DNA from: Vibrio aestivus
GTDB lineage: Bacteria; Pseudomonadota; Gammaproteobacteria; Enterobacterales; Vibrionaceae
NCBI GenBank assembly: GCA_003263845.1
Contig: JYJN01000172.1
Coordinates: 214,221-278,220, forward strand
Direction of reading: 5' to 3'
Length of the DNA: 64,000 bases
The stretch's first letter is position 1. The number at the start of each line of letters is the position of its first letter. The notes below the pieces were generated by a model, which was given only the letters and a program-made list of their open reading frames with translations, was not told the DNA's origin and did not search any database. Both the position numbers and the translations under genes were made by a program. Below, one piece after another: positions 38,642-47,889 of this stretch.

Positions 38642-39850
38642 TCATTCAAACAAGAAGAAGAAGCTATAACCAACAATCAATGCTGGAACTGCTGAATAAA
38701 GCGTGGCGACAAGAGCCGCTTTCGGGGCGATAGCCAATACTGGGAACAAGGCATCACCATCGTTAGACAGCGCGTTACTGATTTGAGCAGATAGAGGAAC
38801 GACACCCGACAAGTACAAGCTGGTTATCAGAATTTGTGGACCACACCCTGGCAACAACCCGAACAACACACCGAAAAGAGGTAACGCCATTGCCCATTGG
38901 TTTGACCACGTTCCAAGTTCAAACGGGAAAACTAAGTTAGTAAGTTCGAAAGCCATAAATGCAACGACAACCCAAGCTGTGATGAAGTTCGTGTCCTGAG
39001 CGGTCTTCTGAATTGGGTGCAAGCTCTTTTGTTTCTTATCTTCAGAAACAGTTGCTTCGTAACTGTTGATCTCTCTAGTCAAAGACCAAAGAAGCAGATT
39101 GGCTATCACTAGACACGCGCCTACTACCTCTATGGTGTTTTCCGGTAGTCGCAATACAGAATTGACATCAATCTGGAAAGACAACGCTAGCGCGATAAAT
39201 GCGCCAGGCACCAGAAGAACTTTCCACAGTAGGCCTTGAAGGTTTATCGCTGTGTCGTTTTGCGCATTACCATTCCCTTCACTACAGCATGCATGGCTTA
39301 GTGTGTGATGCAGCTTTGCTTTTGGTCTTAGAAATCCGTCTTCATGAATAGCATTAACAACCCAGCCTGTGACCACACCAACCACAACGCCGACACTCAC
39401 GACAAGAAAACCTGTCTTTGGCTCGCTGGCCAAAAGTAGAAAAGCTGCATCGCCCATCGTTGCCGTCAAAACCGCGACAAGTGAGCCGAATCCAACTCTA
39501 CCTTGAATAAACTGGGTAGCCACAACAATAGCACCACCACACCCCGGCAGTGCCCCGAGCAACGCCGCAAACAATACTTGATGATCTCGGGAACGATGAT
39601 AAAGGCGTGCAATAACATTTTGGCTAGTTAAAACCGATGAAAAATAGTGGTAGACAGATAGCGTCGCCGCAACATAACAAGCCACAGCCCAAAAACTGTC
39701 TGACAGCGTTGCAATCACCACCTCTCTCGTTGCGGGCGTCGCAATCAAGGCAAGAAGTGCAACAGGCAAGAACAATCGCTTATAGCCGATTTTAAATTGA
39801 GATGAATCGAATACAATGCCTGTAAAGTACAAGAATTTCTGATAGCTCAT
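38642..39850 (-). CDS. mneA: Manganese exporter, MneA-type (10-TM, PF11449)
   Basis: The protein has 402 residues and about ten membrane helices in two repeats. Each repeat carries an LPGCG motif (LLGALPGCGGAIVV and LFGLLPGCGPQILI) and a GDA motif (ATMGDAAFLL and NDGDALFPVL). This is the family of the Vibrio cholerae manganese exporter MneA. A central hydrophilic loop has HTLSHACCSEGNG, a possible metal-binding patch. The ribosome-binding site is AAGG about eight bases upstream. A Fur-like box at 39895-39915 lies in the promoter, linking Mn export to iron status. It is the only gene between this promoter and the terminator at 38564. Confidence 0.83.
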   Translation of the reverse strand: MSYQKFLYFTGIVFDSSQFKIGYKRLFLPVALLALIATPATREVVIATLSDSFWAVACYVAATLSVYHYFSSVLTSQNVIARLYHRSRDHQVLFAALLGALPGCGGAIVVATQFIQGRVGFGSLVAVLTATMGDAAFLLLASEPKTGFLVVSVGVVVGVVTGWVVNAIHEDGFLRPKAKLHHTLSHACCSEGNGNAQNDTAINLQGLLWKVLLVPGAFIALALSFQIDVNSVLRLPENTIEVVGACLVIANLLLWSLTREINSYEATVSEDKKQKSLHPIQKTAQDTNFITAWVVVAFMAFELTNLVFPFELGTWSNQWAMALPLFGVLFGLLPGCGPQILITSLYLSGVVPLSAQISNALSNDGDALFPVLAIAPKAALVATLYSAVPALIVGYSFFFLFE

Positions 39851-39894
39851 CGAAAAACCTTAGAAGAAAACTAATTTAACTCCCATAAAGTTAA

Positions 39895-39915
39895 TGCAAA
39901 TCATTATCATTTGCA
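39895..39915 (-). promoter_or_regulatory. Fur-box-like site upstream of mneA
   Basis: TGCAAAT-N7-ATTTGCA with an ATTATC core matches the Fur 7-1-7 consensus at 12 of 14 positions. It ends 45 bases before the mneA start codon. Confidence 0.6.
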
Positions 39916-39978
39916 ATTAATTTAAAAACAAATAGAGCATGGCTTTCTAAACTGAGACTTAGGTTGTACTCACCAATA

Positions 39979-40006
39979 AAAACAGCGCCTATTAAGGCGC
40001 TGTTTT
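39979..40006 (-). terminator. Terminator of the feo operon
   Basis: Perfect 12-base stem AAAACAGCGCCT/AGGCGCTGTTTT with a four-base loop. It lies 20 bases after the Cys-rich FeoB partner. Confidence 0.9.
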
Positions 40007-40026
40007 CATTAATCGATCCGTTAGAT

Positions 40027-40182
40027 CTAGGTATTTTTCTTTGGTGAGCTAGAGCAGGAATCACAGCCGCTGCCACACACTGATTTCTTCTTAACGATTT
40101 TTCGGTACATATAATAACCTGCCCCGCCCACGGCGATGGCAACCACAGCTAGGTCCCAGATTTGAAAGGATTGCTCGTACAT
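40027..40182 (-). CDS. FeoB-associated Cys-rich membrane protein (51 aa)
   Basis: This small gene is easily missed. The product MYEQSFQIWDLAVVAIAVGG continues through one transmembrane helix into a basic patch (RKIVKKK) and a cysteine tail CGSGCDSC. That is the layout of the FeoB_associated family (PF12669), found in place of FeoC in many feo operons. The start has AAGGAGAAA about seven bases upstream, and it lies 12 bases after feoB. It probably helps FeoB-mediated ferrous iron uptake, perhaps as a metal or redox partner. The longer overlapping frame at 39891-40142 is rejected. Confidence 0.85.
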   Translation of the reverse strand: MYEQSFQIWDLAVVAIAVGGAGYYMYRKIVKKKSVCGSGCDSCSSSPKKNT

Positions 40183-40194
40183 TTCCGTTTCTCC

Positions 40195-42697
40195 TTATAC
40201 GTTCTTTATTGGGATTTCATCGGGCATGGCTTTACGTTTAATCGAGTCTTTAAATCCTAACAAGAGCAAGCTGAACAGCGCGACAAAATACGTCACAGAC
40301 ATCAGTTGAATACCTGTTAAAGACAGCGCATTACCAATGGTGTAAACCGCTGTAGCAACACCAAACCCGATTGCGGTTGGTAAGACTATCGACAAGACCA
40401 TCCAGCGGTACTGCCCTGTTTGTACCTTGATCATCATCACCGTCGCTAAGCAAGGTGGGTAGAGAATAAAGAACAGAATCAGTGCTACTGCTGCTAAGTC
40501 ACCGTGACCCGTAAGCTCGCTGGATTCACCCATCCTTTCTTCAAGCTTTTGGTTACTCTCTTCATCTTGTTGGAACAGCACGCCAAGTGTGGCCACGCTA
40601 CTTTCGCGAGCCGCAAACGATGAGAACAGAGCAACGTTTATCTTCCAGTCAAACCCCGCAAATTGGGTTACTGGCTCTAACGAGCGACCGAACATTCCCA
40701 ATAGTGAGCTCTCTAAACGAAGTTCTTTCATTTCACGACGAATCTTGTTTCGATCCGATGTCAACTTGCGTAATGCACGGTTTGCCTTCCTCGCACCTTT
40801 ATCGCCTTTTGCCGGTGCCACAACGGAATAGAATTCACCACTAATCGCTTCAAACTTACTGTTCACCGCTTTAGAAGCTTCCGCTCCTTTTGCATTCAGT
40901 TTGGCTCGCTTAAAATCTGTGTAAAAGTTCACTAATGCTGGTAGTGAGTCTTGATCAAACTTCCCTTCGAAATCGGTATTTTTTACTGACTTTTCAAACT
41001 TAGCGACAGCGTTTTGCGCTTGTAGCTGAAAGGCTTTGTGGCTATCCACCGGAATTCCCGGAAACTGAAGCAGAACAAAAATAACTGTAGAAACCGCCAG
41101 CACAATCGTCCCAACTTTGCGCACGTACATCCAAGTACGCTCTAGTGACCGCGTAACAACACTTCTAACCGTTGGCAAGTTATAACGAGGCAGTTCCATG
41201 ACAAATGGCGCTGTTTCCGTTTTACGCAGCACTGTCTTTGTCAGCAATTTCGCAACCAATAGCGCTGTAATAATCGAAATCGTTGAAATATAGAACGTCA
41301 TCAACGATTTATTTTCGACAAAAAAGATGCCCAACAACAATGTATAGAGCGGGATCTTCGCCAAACAGTTCATGTAGGCACGGTAAGAATGGTGCTAGTC
41401 TGGCTCGATTATCTGGGATACCTTTGGTCGCCATTACTCCCGGTACGGCGCAGCCACCCGCGAATACGCCGGCTAAGATCATCGGTAAGGTACTTTGCCC
41501 ATGAAGACCGAATCGGTGCAAGATCTTATCAGAGATAAACGCAATTCTTGCCATGTACCCCGAATCTTCCAGAATCGCAATGAGGGCAAACAGAATCAGA
41601 AAGATAGGAATGTAGTTTAATAGCGTGTTTGCAGAATCAACAACCCACAAACCGAGCGATCGTACGTAAGGGTCATAAAGGAATCCAGCATCGGGCAGTA
41701 TTGAGGCTACGACTTCACGAAAAGCCGCCAGATACGGCCACCAATAGTTAGTGAGCTCATACCCATAAACAATGGAGCTTTGGTAGATCACAAACACAGT
41801 CGCAATCAAGAAGATGGGTGCGCCAAACTTATTAAGCACTAGACTATCGAAGCGTTGGGTAAAGGACTTTTTGTCACTTGTTTGTTCTTCAAACGACACG
41901 CAACTATCGATTAACCGAGACACCACTAACTGCCTTTGGGCTACAATATAATCGTTTATTTCCGTGCCAAGCTTGGCTTTTACTGCGCTCTGTTGTTGCT
42001 CAATGAGCTCATGCAATTCTTGCCAAGTTTGAGCATCCAACTCTGATTTCAGCCAGCTTATTGCCTCTTGGTCACTTTCTAGTAAACGTAACCCTAACCA
42101 GCGCGAAGCAGGTTTGCTATCGCACTCTAGGTCGTCAACGCGTTGGGTTAAGATCGAGATAGCATCTTCTAGTTTAGGATATGGAATCGTAAATTGACTC
42201 GGCTTAGCTTGATTGATCGCCTTTGCTATATCCTCAACACCTTTGCCTAGGCGACCGATACATTCGACGACCGGTACGTTCAATGCCGTGGCTAACTTTT
42301 GGCTATCAATCTCTATGCCTTCTTTCTTAGCAACATCCATCATGTTTAGTGCAATGGCGGCTGGCAACTCAAGCTCCATTAACTGCAAAGACAAATGCAG
42401 TGAACGATTTATATTGGCAGCATCCATGACATTAAGCACGACATCGGCATTTTCTTCGCGAAGTGCTTTTCTGGCTACACGCTCCTCTAATGAGAAACTG
42501 GTGAGGCTGTATGTGCCTGGCAGATCGATCAGTTGGTATGAGCCAAACTCATTCGAGAAATAGCCTGTTTTCTTATCTACAGTCACACCTGGGTAGTTAG
42601 CAACGTGCTGACGAGCACCTGTTAACATATTGAATACAGTTGATTTACCCGCATTTTGCTGACCAGCAAGCAGTATTTTCTTTCTTTGCATTTTCAT
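40195..42697 (-). CDS. feoB: Ferrous iron transporter FeoB (frameshifted)
   Basis: The N-terminal G domain has G1 GQQNAGKST (12-20), G3 DLPGTYSLTSFS and G4 LNMMDVAKKEG. The membrane part has two Gate motifs, including IPIFLILFALIAILEDSGYM and FAARESSVATLGVLF. The frame breaks at the GG run 41377-41378 (plus strand). Removing one base gives FLPCYMNCLAKIPLYTLL, the first of the conserved cysteine pore segments. Joined length is about 834 residues, longer than E. coli FeoB, because of a charged insertion of roughly 110 residues (FEKSVKNTDFEG to LRLESSLLG) between helices. It imports Fe2+ across the inner membrane. Confidence 0.9.
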
Positions 42698-42709
42698 CCT
42701 ACCTGCCCA

Positions 42710-42943
42710 TTACTGCTCTAATTCGACCAGAACTGTAGCGGCTTCTTTTTTTCGAATGACGACGTTCGTTCGACCTACACGGACTTCAAGTGGATCACCC
42801 ATTGGAGCATATCGAACAAACTCTAAGCTCATTTCCGGAATCAGGCCTAAATCTAATAAACGTTGACGAATCGCGCCTTGTGATTGATGAGAAACAATCA
42901 GCCCTTTGTCTCCGGGCTTTAATTTACTGAGTTCTATTTTCAT
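42710..42943 (-). CDS. feoA: Ferrous iron transport protein A
   Basis: A 77-residue SH3-like cytoplasmic protein. Typical FeoA text: LSKLKPGDKGLIVSH, RLLDLGLIPEMSLEFVRYAPMGDP split by the usual turn, and VRVGRTNVVIRKKEA. It sits 12 bases before feoB. Upstream are an FNR-like and a Fur-like box, as expected for a gene used when iron is scarce and oxygen is low. Confidence 0.93.
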   Translation of the reverse strand: MKIELSKLKPGDKGLIVSHQSQGAIRQRLLDLGLIPEMSLEFVRYAPMGDPLEVRVGRTNVVIRKKEAATVLVELEQ

Positions 42944-43035
42944 AACGGCATACTGAACAAATTGCGCACAATAAACTCATTGTAACTGGTTGTAACAGTG
43001 ATAAAAATTCCAGAAACCCACAAACTGACTTATAC

Positions 43036-43050
43036 ATGATCTAAATCAAT
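43036..43050 (-). promoter_or_regulatory. FNR-like box between feoA and the divergent locus
   Basis: On the minus strand the site reads TTGATTTAGATCA followed by T, matching TTGAT-N4-ATCAA with one mismatch. It is 93 bases before feoA and about 150 before the divergent gene. Confidence 0.65.
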
Positions 43051-43061
43051 AGAAAGGCAAA

Positions 43062-43076
43062 TGACAATTATTATCA
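43062..43076. promoter_or_regulatory. Fur box between feoA and the divergent locus
   Basis: TGACAATTATTATCA matches the Fur 7-1-7 consensus TGATAATNATTATCA with one mismatch. The 256-base spacer 42944-43199 thus holds Fur and FNR sites that could serve both directions. Confidence 0.75.
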
Positions 43077-43199
43077 CTTTCAATGATGATTAGGCATGAT
43101 TATTCTACAAACCAAATGAGTACTTAGTTAATACTCAACTTCAACGAATCACTTTACCAAATTGCCATCAATTACAATTGGTTATGAAGGATGACATCC

Positions 43200-43511
43200 A
43201 TGAAAAAAGTAACACTCTCACTGCTTATTAGCGCCCTACTTCCAACAGCCGCATTAGCTCATACCCCGCTTTTCGCGTGCTATGACTTCGGCGACAACAT
43301 CATTTTGTGTGAAGGCGGATTCTCTGATGGCTCGTCCGCGTCTGGTGTTGAAGTACTGGTTTTGGACGTAAATGGCGCTGAGCTGATTACTAGTGCGATC
43401 AATGAAGATGGTGAAATTGAGTTTGAAAAACCTGCAGGCGAATACAAAGTTCAGTTCAACGCGGGTCCTGGTCACTCAATCGAAGTTGATGGTAAAGACA
43501 TCGTCGAATAA
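43200..43511 (+). CDS. Small secreted CX9C protein, paralogue 1
   Basis: The ATG at 43200 with GAAGGA upstream gives 103 residues. A signal peptide (MKKVTLSLLISALLPTAALA) would leave a mature N-terminal His: HTPLFACYDFGDNIILCEGG. Two cysteines nine residues apart are followed by FSDGSSASGVEV and a C-terminal EFEKPAGEYKVQFNAGPGHS. The pattern suggests a small beta-sandwich carrying a metal or disulfide site. It is about 45 percent identical by eye to the protein at 44418. It is divergent from feoA and followed by a DUF4198 gene. I know of no characterised relative. Confidence 0.8.
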   Translation: MKKVTLSLLISALLPTAALAHTPLFACYDFGDNIILCEGGFSDGSSASGVEVLVLDVNGAELITSAINEDGEIEFEKPAGEYKVQFNAGPGHSIEVDGKDIVE

Positions 43512-43566
43512 ATAGCCAATAAACGCCGAATACATTCTGTTAGTTAAAATCTTTTAGGGAAAAATC

Positions 43567-44351
43567 ATGAAAAAACTCGCTCTTGCAACAAGTTTGGCCG
43601 CTCTTGCATTTTCTACCGCGTCTAACGCTCACTTCCAGCTGATGTACACCCCAACCTCTCAGCTAGACAAACCAGAAACTTTGGACATGAAATTGGTTTT
43701 TGGTCACCCAATGGATAACGGGCACGTTATGGATATGGGCGAGCCAGAAGAGCTATTCGTTCTATTTAAAGACAAAAAAACAGACCTTAAAAAAGACTTA
43801 GAAGCCATTAAATGGAAAGGTCACGACAACGAAGCTGATGCTTATCAGGTTGAGTACAAAGTACGCCGTAATGGTGATTACATCTTCGGTATTGTACCCG
43901 CTCCTTACTATGAAGGTGGTGAAGATATTTACATACAGCAACTCACTAAGCGCGTGATTAACAAAGGCGGATTACCAACGGGTTGGAACGAACCTGTGGG
44001 CCTTAAGACTGAAATTGTTCCACTAAACAAACCTTACCAAGTTTTCGCTGGTAGCACTTTTACTGGCCAACTCCTTTCTGAAGGTAAACCTGCCGCAGGT
44101 GTTGAGTGTGAAATCGAATTCCTGAACACAGACATTGACTCAAAAGCGAACTCATTTAGCCAAGATACGCACCGCGAGCCACCAGCTTCAGCCATTGTTG
44201 CGATCACTGACGCGCAGGGTATGTTTACATTTGGTATTCCAACTGCAGGAAAATGGGGCTTTGCATGTCTAGGCTCTGGCCTGATACGGAATACAAAGGC
44301 AAAGAGTTGTCTCAAGATGCAGTGCTATGGATTGAAGCTCAATCTCTATAA
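43567..44351 (+). CDS. DUF4198 periplasmic protein (frameshifted near the end)
   Basis: The signal peptide (MKKLALATSLAALAFSTASNA) leaves a mature N-terminal His (HFQLMYTP), as usual in DUF4198 (PF10670), a family linked to nickel/cobalt or other metal uptake. The C-terminal domain begins near YQVFAGSTFTGQLLSEGKPA and ends GIPTAGKWGFACLGSG. One C is missing at 44280-44281. Adding it gives GPDTEYKGKELSQDAVLWIE and a stop at 44349-44351; the longer frame to 44421 is an artefact. About 261 residues. It lies between the two CX9C paralogues, followed by a terminator. Confidence 0.83.
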
Positions 44352-44374
44352 CAGACTGATTTCTCGAAGAAACC

Positions 44375-44401
44375 AAAAAGCTGGCCATGTGCCAGCTTTT
44401 T
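44375..44401 (+). terminator. Intrinsic terminator inside the feo-divergent locus
   Basis: Perfect 11-base stem AAAAAGCTGGC/GCCAGCTTTTT with a five-base loop, 24 bases after DUF4198. The next gene's ATG is only 16 bases further on, so it probably tunes rather than blocks downstream expression. Confidence 0.8.
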
Positions 44402-44417
44402 CACCTTGGAACTTCCT

Positions 44418-44750
44418 ATGAAAAGACATTTATCGAAAAAAGAACTCTACTCAATACTTTTTGGCGCATTAGTAGTTTCTGTTTCTCAAACGACTCTAGC
44501 CCACACTGCTCTAATGTCGTGCTATGACGAAGGCAATGGCTATGTTCTGTGTGAAGGAGGATTCAGCGACGGCGCTAGTGCGGAAGGCGTTGAGTTCCGT
44601 ATTGAGCAACACCAAAAACCCGTCATGGAGACAAAACTCGATGAGTTTGGCGAGGTTTACTTTGAAAAACCATTGGGTGATTACACCGTCGTTCTCAATG
44701 GCGGCGAAGGGCATGTCGTTCATATTGATGGACGCGACATCTTCGAATAG
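44418..44750 (+). CDS. Small secreted CX9C protein, paralogue 2
   Basis: The protein has 110 residues from the ATG at 44418. A longer signal region (MKRHLSKKELYSILFGALVV...TTLA) precedes a mature HTALMSCYDEGNGYVLCEGG, again with His at the cleavage point and Cys-x9-Cys. FSDGASAEGVEFRI and YFEKPLGDYTVVLNGGEGHV align throughout with paralogue 1. The gene lies right after the terminator and 41 bases before the ABC ATPase gene. The duplicated pair around DUF4198 suggests a shared periplasmic metal-related job (inference). Confidence 0.8.
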   Translation: MKRHLSKKELYSILFGALVVSVSQTTLAHTALMSCYDEGNGYVLCEGGFSDGASAEGVEFRIEQHQKPVMETKLDEFGEVYFEKPLGDYTVVLNGGEGHVVHIDGRDIFE

Positions 44751-44791
44751 CGCATTCGCCCAGTAAAGCAGTAGCCTTTGTGGAACCTAAA

Positions 44792-45676
44792 ATGAAAAAC
44801 CAAGAACACATCTCCAGTAGCCCCATCATAGAGATATCTAACCTTAGCCATCGCTACGGTGAAAAGAAGATCTATGAAAACCTTAACCTGGAAATAGAAC
44901 CAGGCACCATCTTTGGTTTATTGGGCAAGAACGGTGTCGGCAAGTCGACATTAATCAACCTATTAATGGGTTACTTGAAACCGCAATCTGGTCAATGTCG
45001 AATATTTGGGGAACACGCGAATTATTTAACTCCACAGACGCGCTCTCGTATTGCCCTTCTCTACGAAGGTTTCATTAGCTATGATTCGATGACCATTGCA
45101 CAAGTCGAACAGTTCTTTTCAACTTTCTATCCCCGCTGGCAAAAAAAGCACTTTCAAAACCTAATTGACCTTATGGACGTTAGCTTAACTCAGCCATTAT
45201 CTTCGCTCTCATTTGGTCAAAAATCACAAGTCATATTGGGATTACTACTCGCACAAGATGCCGACCTGTTAATTTTAGACGATTACTCCATGGGGCTTGA
45301 TGCGGGGTATCGTAGGCTGTTCGTAGACTATCTAGAAGACTACCTACAAGGCACCACTAAAACCGTTCTAATCACCACTCATGTCATGAGTGATTTGGAA
45401 AATTTGGTAGACAATATTGCCATTGTTGATCGCACGACTCAGGTGTATCAATCTAGCATGGCCGACTTCAATAATCGTTTTCGTTGTTATTCTCCAAGCG
45501 ATGACTACCAAATGGCTGACTCACACTTAATTCATCGAAAAGAAGTCCACCGGCAAACGCCATTACTTTATTCATTTGAGAGCAAAGCGACTTTAGAGCA
45601 AGCACTTAACACATCACTGATTGAGATTCCTATGAGTTTCGAAGATCGCTTTCTTGGCTTTGTGGGGAAATACTAA
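44792..45676 (+). CDS. ABC transporter ATP-binding protein
   Basis: The start is ATG 44792 with GTGGAA upstream; 295 residues. Walker A is GLLGKNGVGKSTLINLL (about 45-61), the signature is LSFGQKSQVILGLLLAQ, Walker B is LLILDDYSMGLD and the switch His is ITTHVMSDLE. It is of the ABC-2 exporter type (CcmA/YhaQ-like) with a C-terminal extension. The stop overlaps the permease start by one base (TAATG). With the DUF4857 permease it forms a two-gene transporter. Confidence 0.87.
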   Translation: MKNQEHISSSPIIEISNLSHRYGEKKIYENLNLEIEPGTIFGLLGKNGVGKSTLINLLMGYLKPQSGQCRIFGEHANYLTPQTRSRIALLYEGFISYDSMTIAQVEQFFSTFYPRWQKKHFQNLIDLMDVSLTQPLSSLSFGQKSQVILGLLLAQDADLLILDDYSMGLDAGYRRLFVDYLEDYLQGTTKTVLITTHVMSDLENLVDNIAIVDRTTQVYQSSMADFNNRFRCYSPSDDYQMADSHLIHRKEVHRQTPLLYSFESKATLEQALNTSLIEIPMSFEDRFLGFVGKY

Positions 45677-47291
45677 TGAATGCGAAACCGATTTTTCTTA
45701 AAGAGTGGCTGAAGCTAAAAAGATACTTAGTTGTGCTTACTACCTGCGCCACTATATTAGGTTGTTATTTTTGGTTCGATCTATCTGGTCAGTACGCCAA
45801 TATCGAGCCTGAATCTATGATGTGGTATCGGTTCTCTCATCTTGGAGACAAACCTTATCAATGGTTGATGACTGTGTTTTGGGTTGTGGGAGCCATTGTA
45901 GCTGTCTGTCAGTTTGTTCCCGAAGTAATTGGAAATAAAGTCCGGATACTTACCCATTTACCCATTTCTTTAACCAAAGTTGTACTGTTTCATCTAGCCG
46001 TTGGGCTTATGATGATCGTTACAGTGAACGGGGTCATTGCATTACTTGTTACATTAGCAATGAACCATTACTACCCATCAGATATCGTGCAAGTTACTGT
46101 ACGAGATATGTTACTAGGGCAATTGCCAAGTATTGCTCTTTACTTTGGCTTATCAGCCGTAATCATTGAGCAGAATTGGACTAAGCGCGGTTTGAAACTC
46201 ATAGTAACCGGGCTAGTTTGCTCAATATGGATTAAGCCACACTACCAAGTTGTCGACGCAATTTGGGCGCTCGTACTGGTATGGCTTGCGATAGCGGTAA
46301 TCGATAGTTTCTTGAGTGTCAAAACTCGTCGAATCGACAACAAAGCCTACCTACTGAGTATACCTCTTGTAGTCATTGCGCTAACAATAGTCACTGGCAG
46401 CAGAATGTATAACCAATATGCGGTCGACAAAGCTAAGTTTTACCTCTTCCATTCAGCATTACTCAATGACTTTGTTTATCAAGAGAACAAGCCGCACCAC
46501 CAATTTGCGTATGGAACGACGGAAAAGTCACTCACCAAGGAAGAATTTGAAGCTTCCCTACCCTTTGTTTATTGGAAGAATCTCGATATTCAGCAAAAGC
46601 TGCCCGTTATCGTAGAGGGTCAAAGCTTTGATAAGAACAAGATAAGAACTTCACGCATGAGCTTGCAGTACGACCATAACAGGCAAGTCCAACCCGAAGT
46701 CGCACTCTTCCCGTTCTTCAACCCGATCAGCCACAAAGGTTCAATTCGCTTTCCAGAGAATATGCTGGCACTGCGTAAAGACCGTTTTGAGATCTTTGCT
46801 GCTGAAAATGCCAAGCCAAATGACCCATTGGCTAAAGAAGTGAATACCTCGCGCACCAACTTAATGTTTCGTTTCCTATACAAAAGGTATGGGGGAAAAC
46901 CACCAACATGAAGCCTTTTGATTGGGGATACTTCATTAAAGACAGCCACGGTAAACTATTCAACCTTAGACGTGCCGATAACCAAGTGCACATGGATCAG
47001 GTCGACATTCCTGAAGATGTTGGTGACATCGCCTACATTCAAGTATCAGAGAATCGGCATAAACAGTTCTATGGCTATGCTATTTCAAGAACAAGTCAGG
47101 TCTATCTGATCTCTTATCCTGACTATCGTTTCATTCCACTAGCACTCGAAGGGTTTGACTACCATTCAATGTCTTTCCAGCTACTTTCAGATCCGCTCTA
47201 TTTCCTAGTGCGTTATAACGATGGCACTAACTACACTGCGGTTCGGTTTAGTAAAAACTTTGAAAAGGTCGATGAGGTGAATTTTCAATAA
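45676..47291 (+). CDS. ABC permease with C-terminal DUF4857 domain (frameshifted)
   Basis: The N-terminal half has about seven or eight membrane helices (LVVLTTCATILGCYFWFDLS, VFWVVGAIVAVCQFVPEVIG and others), typical of an ABC-2 permease. After the last helix near residue 250 comes a large soluble domain. One base is missing around the G5 run at 46891-46895. Restoring it reads KRYGGKTTNMKPFDWGYFIK and joins the last 127 residues (HGKLFNLRRADNQVHMDQVD), a DUF4857-type ending. Joined length is about 538 residues. The cargo is unknown; the neighbours suggest metal or an envelope component linked to iron. Confidence 0.78.
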
Positions 47292-47317
47292 ATAACCCAC
47301 TAGACCCGAAAAACAAT

Positions 47318-47344
47318 AAAGACCTGCGTATTCGCAGGTCTTTT
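47318..47344 (+). terminator. Intrinsic terminator after the ABC/DUF4857 locus
   Basis: AAAGACCTGCG/CGCAGGTCTTT stem with a four-base loop and T-run, 27 bases after the permease stop. The A-run before it makes it work for the convergent ynfA gene too. Confidence 0.9.
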
Positions 47345-47401
47345 CAAATTCCACTTTATCCAATCGTTATTTTACAAGCGCGAATAAGCAGAAGCCGTAA
47401 T

Positions 47402-47746
47402 TTAACCCGCTCTTGGCGCAAACATAATGATCGCCATGCCACACAAAGCGACAAGGGTACCCACGATATCCCACGTAGTTGGCCGTATACCATCCACCAG
47501 CCATAACCAAACGATAGCTACGAAAATGTAAACGCCACCATATGCGGCATAGACTCTACCTGCCGCAGTCGGGTGCAACGACAACAACCATGCAAAAAGC
47601 GCTAAAAAGAACGCCGCGGGAACAAGTAACCATACTGTTTTGCCTTCTTTGAGCCAAAGATACGGCAGGTAGCAACCTAGAATTTCGGCAACAGCTGTAA
47701 TGAGAAACAAGCCGAGTGTTTTAAGTTCAGGCAAGACAGGCTCCAA
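47402..47746 (-). CDS. ynfA: YnfA-family small inner-membrane protein (UPF0060)
   Basis: The protein has 114 residues and four transmembrane helices. Family text: FLITAVAEILGCYLPYLWLK, GRVYAAYGGVYIFVAIVWLW and DIVGTLVALCGMAIIM. It is related to small multidrug-resistance proteins, but transport is not established for most members. It is a single gene, converging on the ABC/DUF4857 operon. Confidence 0.9.
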   Translation of the reverse strand: MEPVLPELKTLGLFLITAVAEILGCYLPYLWLKEGKTVWLLVPAAFFLALFAWLLSLHPTAAGRVYAAYGGVYIFVAIVWLWLVDGIRPTTWDIVGTLVALCGMAIIMFAPRAG

Positions 47747-47827
47747 TAGGATAATAAATAGTAATGAGCGACCAAGAATAGCACCGCAATCGAATGATAT
47801 CTTTCACTATTTCTTCTACCCAATAAC

Positions 47828-47863
47828 AACCAACCCAACCAATAAAATCAGTTGGGGTTAGTT
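47828..47863 (-). terminator. Probable terminator of nrdHIEF
   Basis: An imperfect stem AACTAACCCCAAC/GTTGGGTTGGTT on the minus strand (one mismatch, one bulge) is followed by GTTATT. It lies 27 bases after nrdF. Confidence 0.5.
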
Positions 47864-47889
47864 AAAGATCCCTTATTAAAGAGCACTTA

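Noticed and set aside
39891..40142. 83-codon minus-strand frame between mneA and feoB
   Set aside because: It overlaps the real 51-codon Cys-rich FeoB partner in another frame, crosses the feo terminator and has no family features.
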